This document shows, in pieces, positions 9,101 to 12,901 of a DNA stretch of 12,901 bases. Both the position numbers and the translations under genes were made by a program. The notes beneath the pieces were generated by a model, which worked only from the letters and a program-made list of their open reading frames with translations, made no database searches and had not been told where the DNA came from. Position 1 is the stretch's first letter. The number at the start of each line of letters is the position of its first letter. Source of the stretch: Oscillospiraceae bacterium (lineage in GTDB: Bacteria > Bacillota > Clostridia > Oscillospirales > Oscillospiraceae); assembly GCA_017435245.1 (NCBI GenBank), contig JAFSFK010000134.1:1-12901 (forward strand), written 5' to 3'.

Positions 9101-9669
9101 TAGGCAGGCTCGTTGCCGGCTACGCCTTCCAGCGTTACATTGTGCAGGCTGACCTGACAGCCGGTAGCGCCGTCACTAAATACGCCGATGACACCGCCAA
9201 TGGACTTACCACCCTTCATCACACCGTTGCCGGTGCAGTCGGTGATGGTCAGCTTAGCACCGTCGCTTACACGGTAAGCACGGCTGGTGGTGGTGACAGT
9301 CTGACCGTTGAGGCACAGAACCACATTGGTGGCAGCGCCGGTGAGGGCCTTGCCATTGGGCAGGGTGGTCAGATTCACATTTTGGGTCAGATAGTAGTGG
9401 CCGGTGGTGTTGGGCAGGTCAGTGCCGCTTTCCCAAGCCGTCCACACCACGCTGCTGTCGGCACAATGTTCACAGGTGTGTGCGCCGTGGGCAGCAGAAA
9501 GCACAGGCGCAGTTTCCGCTTCCGTTTTTTCGGGAAGCTCGGGCTGCGTCTGCTCTACAGACGGAAGGCTTGTTTCTGTGGCTTGGGTTCCCTCTGCCAG
9601 TGCCACCGGGGGCAGGCAGGAGACCGTCAAAACCAACGCCATCAAAAGCGCAAGAATGCGTTTTTTCAT
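6160..9669 (-). CDS. Secreted beta-helix repeat protein, N-terminal segment ending at an in-frame TGA (1169 aa)
   Basis: This is the N-terminal part of a giant cell-surface protein. Residues 1-25 form a signal peptide: MKKR, a hydrophobic core, and a probable cleavage after ALA at 23-25. The start is supported by AGGAGG seven bases upstream. An acidic, Pro-rich linker follows. Then come repeated modules, each opening with a W-x2-W motif, an SLPT-GYYLT-like motif, an LCLNG motif and an IxDC motif. Short beta-helix coils with GGAIY-like turns and FTGNT-like strands follow, as in Pmp-type right-handed beta-helix proteins. Module headers lie near residues 76, 428, 787 and 1100. Module 4 stops at codon 1170, where its siblings have Cys. 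The product as written has no membrane anchor and would be released. A role in adhesion or carbohydrate binding is inference from fold only. The gene probably depends on the promoter at 9725-9754 and may be controlled by the adjacent AraC-type regulator. Confidence 0.85.
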   Translation of the reverse strand: MKKRILALLMALVLTVSCLPPVALAEGTQATETSLPSVEQTQPELPEKTEAETAPVLSAAHGAHTCEHCADSSVVWTAWESGTDLPNTTGHYYLTQNVNLTTLPNGKALTGAATNVVLCLNGQTVTTTSRAYRVSDGAKLTITDCTGNGVMKGGKSIGGVIGVFSDGATGCQVSLHNVTLEGVAGNEPAYGGAISVYHTNMTLSLKDVTLRNFTVTGGASDTEKGGAAVYFNAAGTSSLTMDGCTVSGCTDKSSANTGAVRIVKATTATFTDCTFTGNSNTGTGASAIMLSGTTATMSGCTVTGNSSTKDNWVGAVYVNPSAPLTLSGKNVIKDNTANGATNLNLVLNEVSVAQFLSFTNASAASELYITAERGHADPNGLIKLTAGDPVAFTYENDGKLYTYDKASSTFVLGHAHNADYADISSAVWQKWNSKTSLPTSGHYYLTENVDLTGMVALNTADGELAICLNGHTITSPDRIFRVSNGFKLTICDCTGTGILKAGASNGGAVGIFKDSTDTSTRAASLNMYNVTVEGTEGKTAKQGGAISSTYPGATVKLTGVTFRNLTVNGTGAAATATAGGSAIYMYSTASDAKLYMDGCTVTGCSDLGTDYTGALRLYKVGTVEIKNSTFSGNTSAGNGGSAMVLSGVVNATMSGCTVTGNKNTSSSDWAGAIYLYDSSKLTLSGKNTISGNTTKNGAAAIDLMLQEATKDQDKQFLLFKDVDPASVLNITAKRGTTDPNKMMDASGDTFNITFGGDTYSYDVAQDKFVKDHKHTDGYAGVAGSVTWLPWTETDSLPTSGYYYLTENVQIANVRFAEIKNDDLHLCLNGKTITARAAGTDGKTNIYRLTGSGSLTICDCGAHVDNGAYTAGKLTGASMGAIFTMGTATGTVNIYDGIFTNNESNDSGAVAVIQNTCQLNIYGGEFTGNTATNNGGAIYIGANATATIKGGTFSGNTAGKDGGVIINAGTLNLQGGKFTGNTAGTNGGAIHSGGVTNVSGNPEIIGNTANGKASNLYLTTGKSIALGEMATGTDMIGISVAANTLPRDISNDMGSTDCSAYFFSDNGDYEIINQGNKLHLKKRFSHPHTDGYAGVAGTAQWQPWTSKTSLPTTAGYWVLTEDVTLTTRFAEIKNDNVFLCLNGHSVTARAAGTDGKTNIYRLTGSGSLTI
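6412..7350 (-). repeat. Tandem module 3 of the surface protein (939 bp unit)
   Basis: This is the first of three near-identical tandem units, running from HTDGYAG (residue 774) to the next HTDGYAG. It encodes a W-x2-W/SLPTSG header, RFAEIKND, LCLNGK, TICDCG, MGAIFTMG, then four coils and a tail with YFFSD and KLHLK. Its Cys codon at 7101-7099 is intact. The header is somewhat diverged from modules 4 and 5, while the coil part is very similar. Confidence 0.85.
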
Positions 9670-9676
9670 AGGTGTT

Positions 9677-9682
9677 CCTCCT
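9677..9682 (-). promoter_or_regulatory. Ribosome-binding site of the giant surface-protein gene
   Basis: AGGAGG on the minus strand, seven bases before the ATG at 9669. The match and spacing are strong and fix the start in front of a good signal peptide. Confidence 0.85.
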
Positions 9683-9724
9683 GGTTTTTTGCGGTCATTC
9701 CGCAGATTATATTATATCTAAGTT

Positions 9725-9754
9725 ATTTTACTATAAATTAATGTATTTTGGCAA
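9725..9754 (-). promoter_or_regulatory. Candidate promoter of the giant surface-protein gene
   Basis: On the minus strand, TTGCCA (9754-9749) and TAAAAT (9730-9725) are separated by 18 bases, a fair sigma-A pair in a very AT-rich stretch. Two overlapping TATAAT boxes just downstream (9716-9711 and 9711-9706) are alternative -10 elements but lack a good -35 at 17 bases. The leader would be about 35-50 bases. Confidence 0.5.
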
Positions 9755-9771
9755 TATATCCTGCCGGGGGA

Positions 9772-9790
9772 CAGGTGCAGAAGTTGCGAT
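9772..9790 (-). promoter_or_regulatory. Candidate AraC-type operator copy 1, upstream of the surface-protein promoter
   Basis: The minus strand reads ATCGCAACTTCTGCACCTG. It matches a second copy upstream of the araC-family gene (10844-10862 on the plus strand) at 16 of 19 positions. It starts 18 bases upstream of the proposed -35 element, a usual place for an activator site of this family. No binding data exist; the role is inferred from position and recurrence. Confidence 0.5.
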
Positions 9791-9809
9791 TTGTCTGCGG
9801 GATTCTTAT

Positions 9810-10772
9810 TTAATACCGGAATCCGCCGGCGGCAATGTGCTCATCGATCATCCGGATGCACTCCTGTCGGGAGTAGCGGCCACCGTCGGAGCCGCCCTGC
9901 CGAAGGGAACTGTCTGCCCTGGCGGAGGACAGGTACCGCCTGCGGTACTCGGCAACGCTGTAGCCGAAGGCCTTTTCAAACACCGTATTTAAGTAGCGGC
10001 TGTCGGAAAAGCCGGTCTCCATACACACATCCACCAGATAAAGCCGGGGATCCTGGAGCAGCACCATCGCCTTTTCGAGCCGTACCTTGTTCAGATACTC
10101 CCGGAAGGATAATCCGAAGGTTTCCTTGAAAAAGTGGCACAGGTGGGTGGGAGTCACGTGCTCGGTGGCTGCCAGGGATTCCAGGGTGATCTTCTCCTTG
10201 AAATGGAGGTTGATGTAATTGATGATCCTGCGCTTGCGGTCGCCCCTGCTGCGGGTGGAGATGTATTCTTCGCTTTGGGTCACTTCGTAGGGAAGCTTGG
10301 TGATCAGCAGGGCAAGCAGCAAGCTGAGCTTACCGACGCAGGCCAGCTGGTAGCCCGGTTCCTCTTTGAAAAAGTCCTGAGCTGCGCCGGTGGCAAGGTC
10401 GTGAATATTCTGCAGGTCCGTCGACGACAGTGTGTGCAGCGCACCGGTTTCGAAACGCAAGTTCCGCAGGTGAGAGAAATAGTCCCGGCAGAAGTTGGCA
10501 GACAGCTGAACACACAGGGTGCTCAGGGGCTCGGGACTGGTGGTGGCCATTTCGTGGGGATCGTAAAAGTTGCGCAGCAAGATATCCCCGGGGCCGATGG
10601 AGAACTGTCCCTGGTCGGAATCGATTTTTCCGTTGCCTTTCAAGACAATTACCAGCTCCAGACAGTCGTGCTCGTGCATGCTGAAAAAGTTGATAAAATT
10701 GATGTGAATGTTGATGTGGCGGAGCTTGTCAAAACGAGCCCGCACCAATTCGCCATCGTATCTTTTTTCCAC
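9810..10772 (-). CDS. AraC-family transcriptional regulator with N-terminal cupin domain
   Basis: The 320-residue protein has the layout of AraC/XylS sugar-responsive regulators. The N-terminal half carries a cupin-like ligand pocket (HEHDCLELVIVLKGNG at 33-48, GPGDILL at 60-66, DPHE at 71-74). The C-terminal half has two helix-turn-helix motifs: ITLESLAATEHVTPTHLCHF at 195-214, and LVDVCMETGF followed by SRYLNTVFEKAFGYS at 246-272. The start is GTG at 10772-10770, eight bases after GGGAGG; an ATG at 10779 lies in another frame. A tail of about 40 residues after the second motif is longer than usual. The gene has its own promoter and lies just upstream of the surface-protein gene, in the same direction. 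A shared 19-base element on both sides suggests autoregulation plus control of the surface protein. The inducer is unknown; a sugar is likely from the family, and the adjacent GH1 gene fits that. Confidence 0.9.
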   Translation of the reverse strand: MEKRYDGELVRARFDKLRHINIHINFINFFSMHEHDCLELVIVLKGNGKIDSDQGQFSIGPGDILLRNFYDPHEMATTSPEPLSTLCVQLSANFCRDYFSHLRNLRFETGALHTLSSTDLQNIHDLATGAAQDFFKEEPGYQLACVGKLSLLLALLITKLPYEVTQSEEYISTRSRGDRKRRIINYINLHFKEKITLESLAATEHVTPTHLCHFFKETFGLSFREYLNKVRLEKAMVLLQDPRLYLVDVCMETGFSDSRYLNTVFEKAFGYSVAEYRRRYLSSARADSSLRQGGSDGGRYSRQECIRMIDEHIAAGGFRY

Positions 10773-10780
10773 AGGGCATA

Positions 10781-10786
10781 CCTCCC
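10781..10786 (-). promoter_or_regulatory. Ribosome-binding site deciding the GTG start of the AraC-family gene
   Basis: GGGAGG on the minus strand, eight bases before the GTG at 10772. The ATG only one base away is out of frame with the conserved protein, so GTG is the likely start. Confidence 0.7.
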
Positions 10787-10796
10787 TTTTTCCAAT

Positions 10797-10825
10797 AGTA
10801 TACCATTTTCGTCATTTTATTACAA
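10797..10825 (-). promoter_or_regulatory. Promoter of the AraC-family gene
   Basis: On the minus strand, TTGTAA (10825-10820) and TATACT (10802-10797) are separated by 17 bases. A TGG just before TATACT forms an extended -10. The predicted start of transcription is near 10790, giving a leader of under 20 bases. Confidence 0.65.
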
Positions 10826-10843
10826 GCGGTGGAATAATGAATA

Positions 10844-10877
10844 ATCGCAACTTTTGCAGGTGATTTTTGGAAGTTGC
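10844..10877. promoter_or_regulatory. Candidate AraC operator copy 2 with an inverted half-site
   Basis: The plus strand carries ATCGCAACTTTTGCAGGTG (10844-10862), matching copy 1 near 9780. In addition GCAACTT (10847-10853) and AAGTTGC (10871-10877) form a perfect 7-bp inverted repeat with centres 24 bases apart, just over two helical turns. It ends about 20 bases upstream of the araC-family -35 element, so it could serve autoregulation. Confidence 0.5.
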
Positions 10878-10939
10878 AAGGATTCGTAATCCTTCAAATT
10901 CCGGTTTATCGAGCAGAAGGTTAGGCGTACAATCCAACG

Positions 10940-10979
10940 CCCCCCGTGCCTAACGGGGGGGGGCCCGGCGACAGCCGGG
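10940..10979. repeat. GC-rich double hairpin with a nine-G tract
   Basis: CCCCCCGT and ACGGGGGG (10940-10947, 10953-10960) pair around a five-base loop. CCCGGC and GCCGGG (10964-10969, 10974-10979) pair around GACA. A run of nine G lies at 10955-10963. A competing 7-bp inverted repeat, GTTAGGC (10920-10926) and GCCTAAC (10948-10954), would give an alternative fold. Imperfect outer arms (GTACAATCC at 10928-10936 and GGATACTGTAC near 10986-10996) suggest the block is a small palindromic repeat element. That last point is inference. Confidence 0.5.
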
Positions 10980-11040
10980 TCGGGGGGATACTGTACGAAT
11001 TCGCCGAAAAGTATCGTATACTGATGCTGATTGCTGCAAA

Positions 11041-11094
11041 TCCCTCAGTCAAAAATCATAGATTTTTGACAGCTCCCTTTAGGCAAGGGAGCCT
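11041..11094. repeat. Paired palindromic intergenic repeat (REP/MITE-like)
   Basis: Two perfect hairpins lie one base apart. The first pairs GTCAAAAATC with GATTTTTGAC (10 bp, 3-base loop, 11048-11070). The second pairs GCTCCCTT with AAGGGAGC (8 bp, 5-base loop, 11072-11092). The CCCTCAGTC ... GACAGCTCCCT layout resembles a dispersed intergenic repeat I recall from gut Clostridia genomes. Its presence elsewhere in this genome cannot be checked from the window. Confidence 0.6.
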
Positions 11095-11142
11095 TTGGGT
11101 GCGGTGCGCAACGGCTCGATAAACTGGAATTTATGGCGCAAA

Positions 11143-11170
11143 AACCGCCTGTGGGGGAGCACAGGCGGTT
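11143..11170 (-). terminator. Intrinsic terminator of the GH1 operon
   Basis: A perfect 11-bp stem (AACCGCCTGTG and CACAGGCGGTT) with a six-base loop. In the minus-strand direction the stem runs into a short T run (TTTTT). It starts 13 bases after the TAA of the GH1 gene at 11185-11183 and should end that transcript before the AraC-family gene. Confidence 0.85.
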
Positions 11171-11182
11171 GGGAGAATTATT

Positions 11183-12580
11183 TTAGTCTACCATATGGGT
11201 CTTGCAGATCTCACTATAGTAGTGGCGGCTCTTTTTCCAGACTCGTTCACCTGTCTTATGGTCCACCCAGGTCAGACCGAAGCGCAGACGGTAGCCGTCC
11301 TGTGCCTCATAAGAGTCGGCATCGTTCCAGTAGTAGTAGCCCTTCAGATTCACACCGGCACGCAATGCCCGGACGCACATCCGCAGATGCTCACGGATGT
11401 AGGTGATGCGCTCAGGATCGTCGCACTCTTTTTCCCGGTCGTTGATGTTGGGGATGGCACAGCCATTCTCGGTGATGTAGATCTCCACGCCGTGGTAGCG
11501 GTTATGGACATACTGCAAAATGTCCAGCAGACCGGGAGGATAGGGCACGAACATCTGGCCGGGGGCGGAGTAGAAGTTACGCACGCCTCTTGCCTTCAGG
11601 GGCTTGCTTTCATCGTAGGTGGCGTGGTTGGTCACATAGTAGTTGATGCCCACGAAGTCCATCCGGATGAACAGTTCGTCCAGCTCCTTCTGATAGTTTT
11701 CGGGCATGCCGCCGGCGATCTCGGGGCATTCCCGCAGAAGCTGCTGAGGATATTTTCCCTCCAGCATAGGCTCCGTCCACCAGCCGAACTGGTTCTCGAT
11801 GCTTCGGGCAACAGCGCCGATATCCTCCTCATTCATATGCAGAGGGGTAACGCCGGAGAAACAGTTGACTGCGCCGATCTTGCCGCCCAGGTTCATAGAC
11901 TTATACAGCCGCACAGCCCGGTAGTGGGCCAGGATGCAGCGGTGGGCAGCCAGGAAGGCGTTCTTCCGATCCATACCGAAGGGGGGGAAGGTGCCGCTGA
12001 GGAAACCGTTCTTGATGAAGATCTGCAGCTCGTTGAAGGTGGACCACAGCTTCACCCGGTCACCGAATGCCTCAAAGCACACTCTGGCATAGTTTTCAAA
12101 CCACTCGGGGAACTTCTCGCTGGCAAAGCCGCCCATATCCAGCAGGCACTGGGGCAGATCCCAGTGGTACAGGTCTACGAAGGGGGTGATGCCCTTTTCC
12201 AGCAGCTTGTCGATGACTTTGTTGTAGAATTCGATGCCTTTAGGATTCACCTCACCCACGCCGGTGGGGATGATACGGCTCCAGGACAGGCTCATACGGA
12301 AGGTGTTCTGGCCGGTTTTTGCCATATCCTCGATGTACTCTTCGTAATGGTCGTAAAAGAAGCATCCACGGTCCGGCAGGTCTTCGGTGTTGGGTTTGGT
12401 ACGGCCACTCTGGTCGCCGGCGCCGGGCAGTCTGCCGACGGGAACTTTACCGGCATACAGCTCGGCGTAGGTGTCCATAATGGTGGGGGATTTGCCGTCC
12501 CGGTCTGCGGCGCCTTCGGACTGGAAGGCGGAGTTTGCCGTGCCGATCAAGAAATCTTCAGGCAGTTTAAAACCAAACAT
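11183..12580 (-). CDS. Glycoside hydrolase family 1 enzyme (beta-glucosidase-like), 465 aa
   Basis: This is a cytoplasmic GH1 enzyme of normal length (465 aa) that would cleave a terminal beta-linked sugar by the retaining mechanism. It has no signal peptide. Visible motifs: N-terminal FLIGTANSAFQSEGA (10-24, glycone-binding Gln20), HWDLP (139-143), TFNEL (181-185) with acid/base Glu184, NYY near 313, ITENG (369-373) with nucleophile Glu371, and the C-terminal WND...RFGLTWVD block (418-440). Two changes stand out. TFNEP is TFNEL, and the usual DNFEW glycone motif is DSYEA, so Glu425 is kept but the following Trp is Ala426. The phosphate-binding signature of 6-phospho-beta-glucosidases is not apparent, which argues for an unphosphorylated substrate. 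Its start lies seven bases after AAGGAG, and the upstream ABC ATPase stop overlaps that site, so an operon with an oligopeptide-type transporter is likely. The exact substrate cannot be read from sequence. Confidence 0.92.
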   Translation of the reverse strand: MFGFKLPEDFLIGTANSAFQSEGAADRDGKSPTIMDTYAELYAGKVPVGRLPGAGDQSGRTKPNTEDLPDRGCFFYDHYEEYIEDMAKTGQNTFRMSLSWSRIIPTGVGEVNPKGIEFYNKVIDKLLEKGITPFVDLYHWDLPQCLLDMGGFASEKFPEWFENYARVCFEAFGDRVKLWSTFNELQIFIKNGFLSGTFPPFGMDRKNAFLAAHRCILAHYRAVRLYKSMNLGGKIGAVNCFSGVTPLHMNEEDIGAVARSIENQFGWWTEPMLEGKYPQQLLRECPEIAGGMPENYQKELDELFIRMDFVGINYYVTNHATYDESKPLKARGVRNFYSAPGQMFVPYPPGLLDILQYVHNRYHGVEIYITENGCAIPNINDREKECDDPERITYIREHLRMCVRALRAGVNLKGYYYWNDADSYEAQDGYRLRFGLTWVDHKTGERVWKKSRHYYSEICKTHMVD

Positions 12581-12587
12581 TATTCTT

Positions 12588-12593
12588 CTCCTT
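12588..12593 (-). promoter_or_regulatory. Ribosome-binding site of the GH1 gene overlapping the upstream stop codon
   Basis: AAGGAG on the minus strand, seven bases before the ATG at 12580. The TAA of the ABC ATPase (12594-12592) overlaps it, which points to coupled translation. Confidence 0.8.
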
Positions 12594-12901
12594 ATTTATC
12601 CAGCAGATGGCAAGCCACGCAATGCTCGCCACCGGTGCAGTGCAGCTGAGGAACCTCCGTAGCGCAGCGCTCGGTTGCGTACTTGCAGCGGGTGTGGAAC
12701 CGGCAGCCGGCGGGGGGATTCACGGGGCTGGGAATATCTCCCTCCAGAATGATCCGCTCTCCACGGTCCTTCTTGCCCACCATAGGAATGGCGGACAGCA
12801 GTGCCTGGGTGTAGGGGTGCTGGGGGTTCTTGAAAATATCGTCCTTGGTGCCGATCTCCACCACCTTGCCCAGATACATAATGACCACACGGTCACAGAT
12901 G
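12592..12901 (-). CDS. ABC transporter ATP-binding protein, OppF/DppF family, C-terminal part
   Basis: Only the last 103 codons are in the window; the frame is open to the right edge, so the gene is partial at its 5' end. The visible part starts ICDRVVIMYLGKVVEIG, the segment just after the H-loop in oligopeptide/dipeptide transporter ATPases. It continues with NPQHPYTQALLSAIP and GDIPSPVNPPAGCRFHTRC, the hallmark C-terminal extension of OppD/OppF/DppD/DppF. The Walker, signature and H-loop motifs lie outside the window. Seven Cys follow in the tail (CRFHTRC, ERC, HC, HCVAC). In some Dpp-type ATPases such a cluster binds iron-sulphur; whether it does here is unknown. Family members can power import of peptides or, in several anaerobes, oligosaccharides. 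The GH1 gene that follows favours a sugar substrate. OppF versus DppF cannot be decided. Confidence 0.9.
   Translation of the reverse strand, partial: ICDRVVIMYLGKVVEIGTKDDIFKNPQHPYTQALLSAIPMVGKKDRGERIILEGDIPSPVNPPAGCRFHTRCKYATERCATEVPQLHCTGGEHCVACHLLDK

Larger units (their letters stand above)
52..9669 (-). other. Giant beta-helix surface-protein locus, one frame interrupted by a single TGA
   Basis: From the ATG at 9669 to the TAA at 54-52 there are exactly 3206 codons in one frame, with a single internal stop (codon 1170, TGA at 6162-6160). The twenty codons between this TGA and the first downstream Met read DCGAHVDNGTYTAGKLTGAS, which continues the module sequence perfectly. The two open segments are therefore one ancestral gene. 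Architecture of the 3205-residue product: signal peptide (1-25), acidic/Pro-rich linker (26-63), diverged modules 1 and 2 (about 64-415 and 416-771), near-identical modules 3, 4 and 5 (about 774-1086, 1087-1400, 1401-1712), a sixth header (about 1715-1830), a long run of beta-helix coils (to about 3120), and a membrane anchor (about 3173-3195) with a Lys-rich tail. The locus may be a recent pseudogene, a recoded gene, or a consensus error. The sequence alone cannot decide. Confidence 0.85.
10773..11182. other. Intergenic region between the GH1 gene and the AraC-family gene
   Basis: No convincing gene is seen in these 410 bases. From left to right it holds the GGGAGG site, the araC-family promoter, the candidate operator, a block of GC-rich hairpins (10920-10987), a mixed AT-containing stretch, two adjacent perfect hairpins (11048-11092) and the GH1 terminator (11143-11170). 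No tRNA or known riboswitch is recognised. Confidence 0.7.

Noticed and set aside
9607..9669. Lipoprotein signal (Cys18 in TVSC)
   Set aside because: The position three before Cys is Thr, which fits the lipobox poorly, and a good signal peptidase I site (ALA) follows at residues 23-25.
8257..9741. Long plus-strand frame opposite the N-terminal modules
   Set aside because: It runs antisense through the signal-peptide region and promoter of the real gene and shows no known domain. It is a composition shadow.
9755..9809. Terminator after the AraC-family gene
   Set aside because: Only weak 4-6 bp inverted repeats without a T tract are present. Readthrough from the regulator into the surface-protein gene remains possible.
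10777..10779. ATG as the start of the AraC-family gene
   Set aside because: It is out of frame with the conserved protein and only one base from the ribosome site; the GTG at 10772 is in frame with good spacing.
11183..12580. 6-phospho-beta-glucosidase
   Set aside because: The C-terminal block reads GYRLRFGL, as in enzymes acting on unphosphorylated sugars, and the Ser/Lys/Tyr phosphate-binding pattern is not seen.
11195..12649. Plus-strand frame of nearly 500 codons opposite the GH1 gene
   Set aside because: The minus strand carries all the GH1 catalytic motifs; the plus-strand translation has none.

Overview
The window looks like a chromosomal segment of a GC-rich, Gram-positive gut Clostridia member (Oscillospiraceae/Ruminococcaceae-like). 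This rests on strong AGGAGG ribosome sites, AT-rich promoters in a GC-rich background, a giant Thr/Asn/Gly-rich surface protein of a type common in gut Firmicutes, and palindromic intergenic repeats. The taxonomic call is inference. All real genes lie on the minus strand, so transcription runs from position 12901 towards 1.

Right side (12901 to 11183): the 3' end of an OppF/DppF-type ABC transporter ATPase is followed at once by a glycoside hydrolase family 1 enzyme. The ATPase stop codon lies inside the ribosome-binding site of the hydrolase, so the two are probably co-transcribed. They would form an uptake-plus-cytoplasmic-hydrolysis unit, closed by a strong intrinsic terminator at 11143-11170. 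A gene-free stretch (10773-11182) holds this terminator, four short hairpins that look like dispersed palindromic repeats, an inverted repeat, and the araC-family promoter.

Centre (10772 to 9810): an AraC-family regulator with an N-terminal cupin domain and a GTG start. A near-identical 19-base element (ATCGCAACTT-N-TGCA-NN-TG) lies upstream of this gene and again between it and the next gene. It is a plausible operator of the regulator.

Left side (9669 to 52): one very large reading frame for a secreted right-handed beta-helix (Pmp-like repeat) surface protein, 3205 codons from signal peptide to C-terminal membrane anchor. It is broken by a single in-frame TGA (6160-6162) at a position that is a TGC cysteine codon in the two neighbouring near-identical 940-bp modules. 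As written, the sequence encodes a 1169-residue secreted fragment, followed by a 2035-codon open remainder that lacks a signal peptide or a credible start. The protein has three levels of repeat: beta-helix coils, a super-repeat of 840-867 bp, and tandem domain modules of about 940 bp. A further exported-protein gene starts 18 bases after its stop and runs off the left edge (11 codons visible).

Best candidates for something unusual: the UGA-interrupted giant surface protein, which is either a nonsense mutation, an assembly error, or readthrough giving secreted and anchored forms; the AraC-linked paired element; and a GH1 enzyme with altered active-site motifs.
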